From the NCBI GenBank assembly GCA_027858275.1, contig JAQIDA010000297.1, forward strand, positions 1 to 17,948: a stretch of DNA of 17,948 nt, written 5' to 3'. The DNA comes from Candidatus Kapaibacterium sp. (GTDB lineage Bacteria > Bacteroidota > Ignavibacteria > Kapaibacteriales > UBA2268). A program made the translations under genes and the position numbers. The notes under the pieces are model-generated. The model was not told the origin of the DNA and made no database searches. It was given only the letters and a program-made list of their open reading frames with translations. The first letter of the stretch is position 1. Each line of letters starts with the position of its first letter. This document shows positions 1-8,894 of this stretch, piece by piece.

Positions 1-1
1 C

Positions 2-1282
2 GGTATCATTTTCAGCCCGGGTGTTAGATTCGACATGTTTTTGCCGAATTCAGATTACAGAACTTCAAACGAACGCTTTGTTTCAATCCTTGCCGACTCC
101 GGTTTTTCCGCGGCATCAAACAAATTCGCGATCAGCCCGAGAATCAATGTTACATATCCTATAACAGATATGTCTAACATCTCTATTGCTTACGGCCAAT
201 ATTTCAAAGTTGCAGAGTTGACTACCATGTATGACTCTTACAACCTTGTTACTTTGCGTCAGGGCGGTGTTACAATGGGTGATCCTAATATGGAAGCACA
301 GCAGACAAACTCATATCAGGTAGCTTATGTCAATGCTTTGACAAACAACTTCAAATTGACAGTTACTGCTTATTACAAAGATATTTATAATCAGCTCGGT
401 ACAATCTATATACCTGCCAACCCGAAACCATACTATCAGTTTGCTGTTTCGGAATACGGTAATTCAAAAGGTATCGAAATCGGATTGCGTAAACGTCCGA
501 CAAAAGAAGACAATATCGGAGCCAGAATTAACTATACTCTCGGACAAGTTGAAGGAACAGCCTCGAGCGCATGGGCAAACACGCAGCTCCCGATTGATCC
601 TTACACAGATTTAATTCAATATCCCTTGGCACCTTATCGCCTCAGCCAAGATGTCAGACACAGAATCAATTTCAGTCTTAATCTTATCTGGTGGGATAAC
701 CAAGGTCCTTCGATCGCGGGCATCCAACCCTTAGAAAACACAAATATCAGTTTCACGACAACATGGCGTTCCGGTTATCCGTACACTGCCAGAAACCTCA
801 GCGGTGTAGCAGTAAGTGGTCCTAACACAGAAACAGGTCCTGCATACACTCGTACTGATATGAGATTCTCAAAAAGATTCATGCTCAAAGATTGGTTCGG
901 CGACGGCGCGGGACATTCTGCAATAGAATTCTTCGTTGACATTTATAACCTGTTCAGCAGAGCAGCAGTCACAAGCTTCTATACAACAACAGGCGATCCG
1001 ATTGATGACGGTATTTCTTTCTACAGAAATCCCGGTAACTTCAGCAGCGGTTTGCTCTATGAAAAAGCTAATTTCTCTAACGTCAGATCATTCAATCCGG
1101 AACAGTATGATAACTTTGGAAACAGAACATACAATCCAAACGGCGATTTTGACGGAAACGGCATTATTAATCAGGAAGAAAGATTTGATTCCTATATTTT
1201 ACAATTGGAAACATCAACTCAGTTCCAGGGCAACTATCAGTCCCCGAGAACAGTATATGCAGGTGTGATGTTCCGATTCTAA
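2..1282 (+). CDS. TonB-dependent receptor, C-terminal part of the beta-barrel (5' end outside window)
   Basis: The reading frame is open from base 2, so the start lies upstream and the N-terminal plug and TonB box are not visible. What remains (about 426 residues) is a run of amphipathic strands alternating with polar loops, such as ISIAYGQYFKVAE and NSYQVAYVNALTNNFKLTVT. It ends in the aromatic AGVMFRF, the terminal-Phe signature of an outer-membrane barrel inserted by BamA. Stretches such as NSKGIEIGLRKR, RHRINFSLNLIW and GYPYTARN are typical of CarboxypepD_reg/TonB-dependent receptors of the Bacteroidota group, which import large substrates using TonB energy. One late loop, at 1145-1180, fits the 12-position EF-hand calcium loop (D-x-D-x-N-G-x-I-x-x-x-E). 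The gene is followed after 63 bp by the giant exported protein on the same strand. The substrate cannot be told from the sequence. Confidence 0.85.
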   Translation, partial: GIIFSPGVRFDMFLPNSDYRTSNERFVSILADSGFSAASNKFAISPRINVTYPITDMSNISIAYGQYFKVAELTTMYDSYNLVTLRQGGVTMGDPNMEAQQTNSYQVAYVNALTNNFKLTVTAYYKDIYNQLGTIYIPANPKPYYQFAVSEYGNSKGIEIGLRKRPTKEDNIGARINYTLGQVEGTASSAWANTQLPIDPYTDLIQYPLAPYRLSQDVRHRINFSLNLIWWDNQGPSIAGIQPLENTNISFTTTWRSGYPYTARNLSGVAVSGPNTETGPAYTRTDMRFSKRFMLKDWFGDGAGHSAIEFFVDIYNLFSRAAVTSFYTTTGDPIDDGISFYRNPGNFSSGLLYEKANFSNVRSFNPEQYDNFGNRTYNPNGDFDGNGIINQEERFDSYILQLETSTQFQGNYQSPRTVYAGVMFRF

Positions 1283-1345
1283 GAAATCAGATTTTTGACT
1301 AAATAAATAAGACAATAAAATTTATATTATACAAATGAGGTATAT

Positions 1346-4300
1346 ATGTTTAAGCTAAAGGAGAGACTGTTGCTTGTCGCCATAACAGCGATGTTGCTGG
1401 TCGGCGGGAGCGGCGTGACCTACGGGGCAATTGCCAAGAAGAAAGCTGACAGCAAAAACAACAAGACGCAGAGAACCGCCTTGCAAGTTTTCGATCAGCA
1501 GGATAACACTGTTTGTTATATCGAATTTGCGATGATTAACAACGGTATTTTCGGATTAGATCAAGCACTGGGTGTAGGGGGCGGTTTTTGGCCTCGCGGT
1601 ACGATGAACCAGTATATTTTTGGCGGTGGAATTTGGCTTGCCGCACAGAAAAAATATATAGGTGATTCAACCAATGCTGACGGAGAACCGGTTTTGGATG
1701 CTGACGGCAACCCGATTCTTGTTGAAAGATACAGAAAAATGGTTGAAGTTTCATACAATCCTAACTCAGGTCAGTCATGGATGGTTCCCGGTCGTATTGA
1801 AGACGGTGACAAAATTGACGAAACTGATGTTACTAAATACAGATCATATTTTTCAACTGATTTTAATTCTCAAGACGGCCAGCCTTTCAATGAAGCAGAC
1901 GGTCCTGCTTGGCCGATCTGGGTTGCTAACGAAGACGTTGGAGATACATTAAAATTCAACAGATATTACGGTTCATATATTGTAGACGAAGACGACAGAA
2001 GAGTTTCCGTGCATGAACGCGGACCTGCGTTTATCTCAGGTGAAGATATTTTCTGTACATATAAAGATACAGATTTGAACTTCTTTGAAGGCGGCTTCTA
2101 CTTCAGAAAGAATCTTGGTTATCCATACAGAATGCAATTTGAACAGATGATCTATTCATGGGGCTACGGACTGTATAAAGATTTCATATTTATCAAATAT
2201 GATATGATTAATATGTCCGAAGATACTTTGCTTAATTGCTGGCTTGCACCGGTTATGGATATTGATATAGCATTGAAGACTAATTCACAATCGGGCGCGG
2301 CAAACGACAGATGTCGTTTCTACGAAGAAGATGAAGACCTCAACTTAGCCTTCCAGTGGTCAATGGGCGACAGAGGAGAAAAAGGAAGAGGCTTCGGCTA
2401 TCTTGGCTTTGACTTCCTTGAAAGTCCTTCATCTTTCCGTTGCGAAGAAACTATTCGAGATACAGTTGACGGAGAAGAAGTCTTCTTGTGCAAAATGTGT
2501 GTTGATCACAAAGACTCATTAGTTTGGGCAGTTGTTGAAGAGATACCGGTCTTTGCTGATTCACTTATTGAAGGAGGTGGATACAACGGAGCAGACACAA
2601 CAGTACTTAAGGATGGTTATTACCTGAGATGGGCATACGATCAGCAAGAAGTTTGTACTGAATATCTCATAAAACCTGAAAGCGAAATTGGTTATATGAG
2701 AAATGACAGAAGAAAATACGAAAACAGATATCAGACCGGTTTGACTACATTTAGAAACTGGCCTATCTCAGAAGATAAAAAAGAAGATAATGAACGCTAC
2801 GAATTCATGGCCTCAAACCAAAGAGACGGCGATGATGAAGACGGTGACAAACGATTCATGATGTCAACAGGACCTTTTAATATCCGTCCTGCCGATACTG
2901 CCAGAGTAGTTGTCGGTATCATGCTCGCTAAACCTTCAGTTCGTATCGATCCTGACGGAACAGACGAAGATGTTCAGAATCTTGTCAAAATTAATAAATT
3001 TGCCCAAGAAGTTTATGATAACAACGTTAGAGCACCGAAACCTCCGAACGCTCCGATTTTCGGACTTTATACGCCTTTAACAGGCGGTGTTATCATTACA
3101 TGGGACTCTTCAGCCGAAATGTCACTAGACAAATTGGAAGACGGTCTTGATTTCATGGGCTACAGATTATACAGAGCTCGCAGAACAGATCTCGATACAT
3201 TTGATGTTGAGCAGACTGACAGAAAAGGACCTTTCGGATGGAAACAAGTTGCTTCTTGGCAACTTCCTACTCCTTATCAAAAATCATATCGCAGATCTGG
3301 CGAAGATCAAGATGACAGAAGCTTTCCGCTGATTGATTCAATGAGAATCGTCGGACCTGCATTTGATGAAGACGGTGAAGTTGAACCGTTCGCCATCAGA
3401 GTTGTCAAAATTCCGAGAGGCATCAATATTCTCGGTGACGATACTCGTCAGATGAAATATTATGAATTCTTCGGTTCAGGCGCATATAATATTGCTCCTG
3501 TAGTAATCAATATTGACACAAATGCATACAGCAGACCTTGGGGACCGTTCTTCTACGATATTCTCGCAGAAAATCAAAGACCCGGATTCTACAACCACGC
3601 AGCTGTTTCAGGCAATAAAGCATGGGCGATACAAGGTCGGTCATCTGATCCTCACAATTATGTAATTGATTCAGTTATGCTTGCGACTGTTTATTTAGAC
3701 AGAGCATTACTCGATTTCAATCCATACTTCTACGAAAGAGTTACTGTCAGTGTTGACATGGACTCAGTAGACCTGTATAATCAAGAAGTCGGCTTCGTTG
3801 AATTAATAATTACGGACAACGGCGACGGTACTTATGACACTACAGAAGTAGTTCATGACTATAAGTATCTCAGACCTACTTTGAGAGAACAAACATTAGA
3901 CGGTGTTACAACATGGGTTATGGATAAACTTGTTGCAAAAGGCAAAGGATCCAATCTATATATCAATATGACTGATACAACACACATACAAGCATGTCTC
4001 GACTCTGTTTATAAATACATTCAGTCAGGATTTGTTAAGAGTATAGACAGATATGCTTTTGAAGAGAGTCAGACTGTCAGAGAAGAAGTTATTGAGCCTT
4101 ATATGAGCCTCATAACTAATAACAGAACCTTTATGGATCTCGGCGATGATAACTTTAGCGGTGAACTCGATAAGAATCTTGATCCCGGTAAAACAGAAGT
4201 CATGATCAATAATGTTGACTATTTCTACAAGCTCGAGCCATTTGATGAAGGTGACTTCTTACAACCTTCAAACATGAAACCTAATAAAGCTAACGCTGTA

Positions 4301-6196
4301 GCAGCTCCTCACATGGTAGCAGCCGTACCGAAAGCTCCTCCTGCAGGAAGAAAAACTGATTTTGAAGTTACTTATGTTGATTCAGCCAATATCGGCGGTC
4401 TCTATGACTTCGAATTCTTCGCTATCAACGATGAAAGAGTAAGACAGTTATTCTCCGGCCATGAACTGGAATTAGAATTCAATCCTCAATGGAACTGGAA
4501 TGAAATCATCATCCGCGACAATGAAACAAATACTGAAAAAACATACGGAGTCGGAACCTACTGGAGACGCATGACATTAACCGATTTAACAACCGGAGAT
4601 GTTTTGTATGACGGTAATACATGGTTCGAACAGAATCTTTGTCAGTTCTCATATTTGAACGGATTTACTGAAAATGCAGTTTCGTATATTTGGGCAGACG
4701 ATAAAAAATCAGTTATCGATACTATCTCAGGCGAAGAAATTACATTTGCCTTAACAAATGATAACGGTGTACGAACAAGATCAGGTAAATTCTCAACCGG
4801 TGATTTCAACCAATACGGATATTGCTATACAAACAATATGGTGACCCCCGGACGCGGAAATCTCGGATTCAAATTCAATTATACTATGCAGCAATACGGC
4901 GGTATCGTTAGAGCTAATGAGGGCTATGTTCTCAAAGGCGACAATGTGTCAACAAGAGTTGGTAAATTGGATGCTCCGGCCGCTTTAATCACTGAAAAAG
5001 ATGTTTTCTCTTACGGAAATTTCTACTACTTAGACAGTGCAATGAGCCAGAGTTCAGTAAGCGGAGGCGGATTACCTAGGTATCAACCAATGACTTATGG
5101 TACTTATGAAACCTATCAGGGTTATAATAACGGTCCCGGAGAATATCTTGTTGAATTCCTGCCCGGCGGGGAAGAAACATTGACAGTACAGTATGGTGAC
5201 GGTCCGACTGTAAGAACAATCACTGTTAAATACTTGAAAACAAAGGTCACTAACGTCATTTCTTACGACAGACCTGCTAAAGACGGTTCTACCGTACCGG
5301 TGACTTATCAAGGTGAATACGAATATATTAAGATCCCTTATATTGATGATGAAATCCAGTCTCAGGGTATATATATGCCTAAGATAACTACTCTCGAAAA
5401 AGACGATTCTTTAATTACCAAATATAATATCTCTACATACGGCTTCATCAACCCTGATCCTGATATGAGCTCCGGCGACAGAAAAGACAAAATGTTGAGA
5501 TCAACAGATCCTTTGTTTAAAGATTTGAAAGTAACAACTGCCCAGTGTCTCCATCAGGCAAACGAAGGTCGTTATTATCTGACTGCGACAGACGGTTCTG
5601 ACGAATTCGCTTTTACTCACGTTATCATAATTGGCGGCGTCGAATTCTACTTAGATTATCCTAATGTAGACGGTCGTACAATTTATGGAACTGAATGGAA
5701 ATGGGATGAAAATGTTGTCAAAGCAAATGACTTAAAAGCAGGCGATCAAGTTGTCTTGAAAACAGGCGGCGGACCTTTGGGTATGCCGTTGCCGGGCTCA
5801 AAAGTCAGAGTCAAAGTCAAATCCGGCGAAGTTGCTCTTGCTGACTACAAAGATGATGATATGGATAACATAATGGTTGTTCCTAATCCTTACTACGTAA
5901 CTCATCAGGGTGAACAGTCACCTTATGATACTAAATTATATTTCACAAGATTGCCTGAACTTTGTACAATCGAGATCTATACCGTAGCCGGTAACCACGT
6001 TCGTACATTAGACCATAACGCAAGCAACTCAAGTGAAGTTGATAAAATAGGCGTAGATGTTTGGGATCTGCTCTCAAGAAACAGACAAAGAGTAGGCAGC
6101 CAGACATTAGTAGCAGTTATCAAAACTCCTAACGGAGCACAGACAGTTAAAAAATTCTCAGTCATAGTCGGCGGTTTCCGCGTGATTGAGGACTAA
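1346..6196 (+). CDS. 1616-residue exported protein with a fibronectin III-like segment and a FlgD/T9SS-like C-terminal domain
   Basis: The ATG is preceded by GAGG at 1337-1340, 5 bases away. The first 27 or so residues form a signal peptide (KLKER, then a hydrophobic core, ending GVTYG). The mature N-terminus contains a conserved-looking aromatic/Gly block (GGGFWPRGTMNQYIFGGGIW). A fibronectin III-like segment begins near residue 562 (PPNAPIFGLY, then VIITWDSSAE and GYRLYRARR). Acidic Asp/Gly loops recur through the protein (DADGNP, DGDDEDGD, DNGDGTYD), possibly calcium sites. From about residue 1508 there is a domain starting MVVPNPYY, with a central strand TIEIYTVAGNHVRTL and a late WDLLSRNRQRV, matching the FlgD_ig/T9SS C-terminal pattern. 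It differs from the canonical type A tail in lacking the SGVY motif (GSQTLVAVI instead) and in running on to GGFRVIED. It lies between a TonB-dependent receptor and a PorV-like gene, so it may be surface cargo or a receptor partner. I do not recognise a specific function. Confidence 0.85.
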   Translation: MFKLKERLLLVAITAMLLVGGSGVTYGAIAKKKADSKNNKTQRTALQVFDQQDNTVCYIEFAMINNGIFGLDQALGVGGGFWPRGTMNQYIFGGGIWLAAQKKYIGDSTNADGEPVLDADGNPILVERYRKMVEVSYNPNSGQSWMVPGRIEDGDKIDETDVTKYRSYFSTDFNSQDGQPFNEADGPAWPIWVANEDVGDTLKFNRYYGSYIVDEDDRRVSVHERGPAFISGEDIFCTYKDTDLNFFEGGFYFRKNLGYPYRMQFEQMIYSWGYGLYKDFIFIKYDMINMSEDTLLNCWLAPVMDIDIALKTNSQSGAANDRCRFYEEDEDLNLAFQWSMGDRGEKGRGFGYLGFDFLESPSSFRCEETIRDTVDGEEVFLCKMCVDHKDSLVWAVVEEIPVFADSLIEGGGYNGADTTVLKDGYYLRWAYDQQEVCTEYLIKPESEIGYMRNDRRKYENRYQTGLTTFRNWPISEDKKEDNERYEFMASNQRDGDDEDGDKRFMMSTGPFNIRPADTARVVVGIMLAKPSVRIDPDGTDEDVQNLVKINKFAQEVYDNNVRAPKPPNAPIFGLYTPLTGGVIITWDSSAEMSLDKLEDGLDFMGYRLYRARRTDLDTFDVEQTDRKGPFGWKQVASWQLPTPYQKSYRRSGEDQDDRSFPLIDSMRIVGPAFDEDGEVEPFAIRVVKIPRGINILGDDTRQMKYYEFFGSGAYNIAPVVINIDTNAYSRPWGPFFYDILAENQRPGFYNHAAVSGNKAWAIQGRSSDPHNYVIDSVMLATVYLDRALLDFNPYFYERVTVSVDMDSVDLYNQEVGFVELIITDNGDGTYDTTEVVHDYKYLRPTLREQTLDGVTTWVMDKLVAKGKGSNLYINMTDTTHIQACLDSVYKYIQSGFVKSIDRYAFEESQTVREEVIEPYMSLITNNRTFMDLGDDNFSGELDKNLDPGKTEVMINNVDYFYKLEPFDEGDFLQPSNMKPNKANAVAAPHMVAAVPKAPPAGRKTDFEVTYVDSANIGGLYDFEFFAINDERVRQLFSGHELELEFNPQWNWNEIIIRDNETNTEKTYGVGTYWRRMTLTDLTTGDVLYDGNTWFEQNLCQFSYLNGFTENAVSYIWADDKKSVIDTISGEEITFALTNDNGVRTRSGKFSTGDFNQYGYCYTNNMVTPGRGNLGFKFNYTMQQYGGIVRANEGYVLKGDNVSTRVGKLDAPAALITEKDVFSYGNFYYLDSAMSQSSVSGGGLPRYQPMTYGTYETYQGYNNGPGEYLVEFLPGGEETLTVQYGDGPTVRTITVKYLKTKVTNVISYDRPAKDGSTVPVTYQGEYEYIKIPYIDDEIQSQGIYMPKITTLEKDDSLITKYNISTYGFINPDPDMSSGDRKDKMLRSTDPLFKDLKVTTAQCLHQANEGRYYLTATDGSDEFAFTHVIIIGGVEFYLDYPNVDGRTIYGTEWKWDENVVKANDLKAGDQVVLKTGGGPLGMPLPGSKVRVKVKSGEVALADYKDDDMDNIMVVPNPYYVTHQGEQSPYDTKLYFTRLPELCTIEIYTVAGNHVRTLDHNASNSSEVDKIGVDVWDLLSRNRQRVGSQTLVAVIKTPNGAQTVKKFSVIVGGFRVIED

Positions 6197-6230
6197 CGGT
6201 AATAATAGAAATAATATGGAGCAAAATAAA

Positions 6231-7271
6231 ATGAACAAGTATTTTAAGAAAGCATGTATCCTGTTATCGCTTGTATTTATTGCCGTACCTCTAAGTGCGG
6301 ACGATAATATAGGAGCAGGATCAACCGGCGGCGAAGCTGTGAAAGTCGGCGCGGCCGGCGCACAGTTCCTCAAACTCGGTGTTGGTGCCAGAACAGCAGG
6401 AATGGGCGGCGCGGGAGCCGCAATTGTTAACGATTTGACGGCAGTTCATTGGAACCCGGCAGGTCTTGCGGATATCAAAGGTATGTCAGTAGGCTTCTCT
6501 CACGGCAATCAATTATTTGATTTCAACCATGAGTTTGCCGCAGGCGCTATGCCGCTAGGTGAGGACTTTGTTATCGCTGCAAACGTTATCTCATACACAA
6601 CTGACAGAATCCCAATTACAACTATGGCTCAGTCCGAAGGGACCGGCTCAAAGTACACTCTTTCAGACATGTCATTAGGTGTATCATTAGCAGGATATTT
6701 GACAGATCAGTTCTCCTTCGGAGTAACTGCCAAATATGTCAACAATCAGATTGCTGATCTCGGCGCAAGCGGATTCGCCTTTGACATCGGAACAATGTAC
6801 AATACCGGTATCAGCGGAATTCGTTTGGCATTCTCAATTCATAACTTGGGCACTAAAATGGCATATACCGGACAGGATATGGCTACAACTCAGACATGGA
6901 TTGAATATTCAAAAGCAGCCCCTTTGGATGCTGAATATATGACAAGCCAATATGAAATGCCCTTGATTTTCCGTATGGGTATAGGCATGGAAGTCTTTAA
7001 ATTTGAAGATCACTCTTTGAAAGCAGCAGTTGATTTCGTTACATTTTCAGATGTAGAAGCACAATTCGCTTTCGGCGCTGAATATGTATGGAACGAACTG
7101 GTTTGTATTCGCGGCGGTTACACGCTCAACCATGACCAACTCGGTATTGGCGGCGGATTTGGTGTCAACTATGTCGGCCCCGGTTTTACCGGTTTAGTCG
7201 ATGTTTCTGTCCAGGACACTAAAGACTGGGGAATGATGACTAAGCTTAGCTTAGGATTCATTATAGACTAA
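6231..7271 (+). CDS. PorV/PorQ-family outer-membrane beta-barrel protein
   Basis: In T9SS, PorV is an outer-membrane protein that collects cargo from the translocon and passes it to the attachment complex. PorQ is a related barrel. This 346-residue product has a signal peptide (MNKYFKK, hydrophobic core, then PLSADD) and the family hallmark right after it: LKLGVGARTAGMGGAGAA from about residue 49, then VNDLTAVHWNPAGLA with the NPAG motif at residues 75-78. The rest alternates amphipathic strands (AAVDFVTFSD, AQFAFGAEYVW, GFTGLVDVSVQD) and ends in KLSLGFIID. The start at 6231 is chosen because GGAG at 6218-6221 sits 9 bases before it. In-frame TTG at 6186 and ATG at 6216 lack such a site and would put a polar extension before the signal peptide. 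The gene follows the giant exported protein by 34 bp and is closed by a terminator, so it is very likely cotranscribed with it. Family assignment is solid; whether it acts as PorV, PorQ or a dedicated shuttle is not settled. Confidence 0.87.
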   Translation: MNKYFKKACILLSLVFIAVPLSADDNIGAGSTGGEAVKVGAAGAQFLKLGVGARTAGMGGAGAAIVNDLTAVHWNPAGLADIKGMSVGFSHGNQLFDFNHEFAAGAMPLGEDFVIAANVISYTTDRIPITTMAQSEGTGSKYTLSDMSLGVSLAGYLTDQFSFGVTAKYVNNQIADLGASGFAFDIGTMYNTGISGIRLAFSIHNLGTKMAYTGQDMATTQTWIEYSKAAPLDAEYMTSQYEMPLIFRMGIGMEVFKFEDHSLKAAVDFVTFSDVEAQFAFGAEYVWNELVCIRGGYTLNHDQLGIGGGFGVNYVGPGFTGLVDVSVQDTKDWGMMTKLSLGFIID

Positions 7272-7293
7272 TCTTTAAATATCCGAATCATAA

Positions 7294-7331
7294 AAAAATT
7301 GCCGCCGATAGAAATATCGACGGCAATTTTT
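7294..7331 (+). terminator. Intrinsic terminator after the PorV-like gene
   Basis: A 17-bp stem pairs 7294-7310 with 7315-7331 around a GAAA tetraloop, with a single C/A mismatch at the fifth inner position. The outer stem is A-rich on the left and T-rich on the right (AAAAATTGCCG / CGGCAATTTTT), so the T-run is part of the stem, as in bidirectional terminators. It lies 22 bases past the stop codon of the PorV-like gene and separates that operon from the GWxTD operon. Confidence 0.9.
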
Positions 7332-7367
7332 GTAATAGAGTAATAGGCAGATTAATTTTCTATACAG

Positions 7368-7375
7368 TATATTTG
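7368..7375 (+). promoter_or_regulatory. Possible Bacteroidota-type -7 promoter element
   Basis: TATATTTG matches the TAnnTTTG -7 consensus described for Bacteroidota sigma-A promoters. It lies between the terminator and the GWxTD operon, 92 bases before that start codon, where a promoter is expected. No TTTG -33 element is found at the usual distance: the nearest TTTG is at 7329-7332, 35 bases upstream, and falls inside the terminator. It may therefore be a chance match. Confidence 0.3.
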
Positions 7376-7392
7376 TCTTATAGACGTTTTTT

Positions 7393-7439
7393 GAGCAAGG
7401 GAACATGCTCCCGTTGATAAGTCATAGGCAGAATGCCTA
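7393..7439 (+). promoter_or_regulatory. Leader with two small hairpins upstream of the GWxTD gene
   Basis: Two short stem-loops lie in the probable 5' untranslated leader. GAGCA at 7393-7397 pairs with TGCTC at 7406-7410. TAGGCA at 7425-7430 pairs perfectly with TGCCTA at 7434-7439 around a GAA triloop. The second hairpin ends 14 bases before the AAGGAGA ribosome binding site at 7454-7460. They do not match a riboswitch class that I recognise. A role in translation control or RNA stability is only a possibility. Confidence 0.3.
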
Positions 7440-7467
7440 ATAATTCCTAAATGAAGGAGACAGAGCA

Positions 7468-8892
7468 ATGAGATTATTTCTGATAGTTATATTAAATATA
7501 TTTGTGTTTTGCGGAACATCTCAGGCAAAAAGACTTTCAATAGATATTGATGCCGCTTTGTTCAATCGTGATTCCGTTAATTATCAATGGGAAATGTATT
7601 ATACATTGCCCGATTCAGTCTTGAATTATGTCCAAAAAGATGATGTATATCAAGGTGAATTAAAATTCAAACTTACATTTACCGACAGTGCCGGCAATAA
7701 TAGCTTCTCTGAAATGTGGATTATTGTCCATGACGTAAAAAATAGAGTTGATATCGGCAAAATGAACCTTACGGGACTAAAATCATTCAATCTGCAGCCC
7801 GGCACCTATCTTGTCAATATCGATATAAGCGACAAAAACGACTCAACAACTATGGCTTCCGCTAAGTTGAGGATAAAGACAGACAAAACCAATTGGCCGC
7901 ATTTGAGCGACATACAACTCGCAAGAGAAGTAAGCCCCACGGCAACTTCCGAGATAAAATGGAACCCCTCATTTATAAAAAGCGGCTACTATGTTGTCCC
8001 TAACCCCGAATTGATATACATCGGCAACAAAATGCCTTTGAAGTCATATATAGAGATATATAATACAAAATCAATGGTCGAAGGAGATATTACCCTCACT
8101 TACGCCATCCTCGATGCCGGCAAAAGAGAAATTGTCAGAGTCCCGACCGAGATAAGTCCGGTAAGCGATATTATGATTCATTTGAATGAAGCAAACATTA
8201 GCGTTCTGCCGACCGGAGTGTATTATCTCCAAGCTGAATTAAAATACAACAATTCCGGCGAAACCCAAACAATGTCATCCTTCAAAAAATTCTATGTCTT
8301 GAACAAGGAAATACCTCCGGAATTAAACATCCCGTTCACTGAAAATCTTTCATTCGAAACAAGTGAATTCGCGACTATGACCGAAGAGCAAATCTCTCGT
8401 GAATTTGCCATGGCGAGTTGTATCGCAAGCAGCAATGAAATTGAATTGTATAAAGAATTATTTTTGACTGAGGCCAAGCAAAAATTCATGTACAGATTCT
8501 GGAAACTACGTGACACTGATACTTCCACAGCCGTAAATGAACGATTGCGCGATTACAAAGAACTTGTTAAATATACCAACAAGTTCTTCTGTTACGGTAT
8601 GATGAAAGACGGATGGAAAACTGACAGAGGAAGAGTATATTTGCAATACGGAAAACCGACTCAAATAGACAGGAATTCCCGCGAAGGCACACTGAGAGCC
8701 TATGAAACTTGGTTCTACGGAGAGATCCAAGGCGGAATTTCTTTTGTCTTTGTAGATGTAAACGGATTCGGCAACCCAATACTCGTACATTCAACCTCTA
8801 TGTCTGAGATTTGGGACGGAAATTGGTTCCGCAACTATGTGGAAACAGATGATGCCGAAAAACACCAAATGTATGAAGAGGATTACAAATAG
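7468..8892 (+). CDS. GWxTD-domain exported protein
   Basis: The ATG has a strong ribosome binding site (AAGGAGA at 7454-7460, 7 bases upstream). The 474-residue product begins with a signal peptide of about 20 residues (MRLFLIVILNIFVFCGTSQA). The middle is beta-rich, with two-domain secreted-protein character and lines such as GYYVVPNPELIYIGNKMPL. The C-terminal third holds the GWxTD domain: LRDTDTSTAVNERL, then G382-W383-K384-T385-D386, RGRVYLQYGKP, ETWFYGE, GFGNPILVHST and WF near the end. The family is named for this motif and is found in Ignavibacteria, Gemmatimonadota, Acidobacteriota and relatives. Its function is not established. It lies 2 bases ahead of a lipid A acyltransferase gene and is probably cotranscribed with it, which suggests an envelope role. 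That link is an inference from context only. Confidence 0.9.
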   Translation: MRLFLIVILNIFVFCGTSQAKRLSIDIDAALFNRDSVNYQWEMYYTLPDSVLNYVQKDDVYQGELKFKLTFTDSAGNNSFSEMWIIVHDVKNRVDIGKMNLTGLKSFNLQPGTYLVNIDISDKNDSTTMASAKLRIKTDKTNWPHLSDIQLAREVSPTATSEIKWNPSFIKSGYYVVPNPELIYIGNKMPLKSYIEIYNTKSMVEGDITLTYAILDAGKREIVRVPTEISPVSDIMIHLNEANISVLPTGVYYLQAELKYNNSGETQTMSSFKKFYVLNKEIPPELNIPFTENLSFETSEFATMTEEQISREFAMASCIASSNEIELYKELFLTEAKQKFMYRFWKLRDTDTSTAVNERLRDYKELVKYTNKFFCYGMMKDGWKTDRGRVYLQYGKPTQIDRNSREGTLRAYETWFYGEIQGGISFVFVDVNGFGNPILVHSTSMSEIWDGNWFRNYVETDDAEKHQMYEEDYK

Positions 8893-8894
8893 TA

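Noticed and set aside
936..1268. 110-codon open frame overlapping the receptor on the same strand
   Set aside because: It is a shifted frame within the receptor barrel, which continues without interruption to a typical outer-membrane terminus.
1295..1321. TTGACT and TAAAAT as a promoter for the giant exported protein
   Set aside because: The spacer is only 15 bases and no better -10 is at 16-18 bases. With a 63-bp gap, read-through from the receptor gene is equally likely.
6186..6230. Upstream TTG or ATG starts for the PorV-like protein
   Set aside because: They lack a ribosome site and would place a polar Asn-rich extension before a normal signal peptide. GGAG 9 bases before 6231 fits better.
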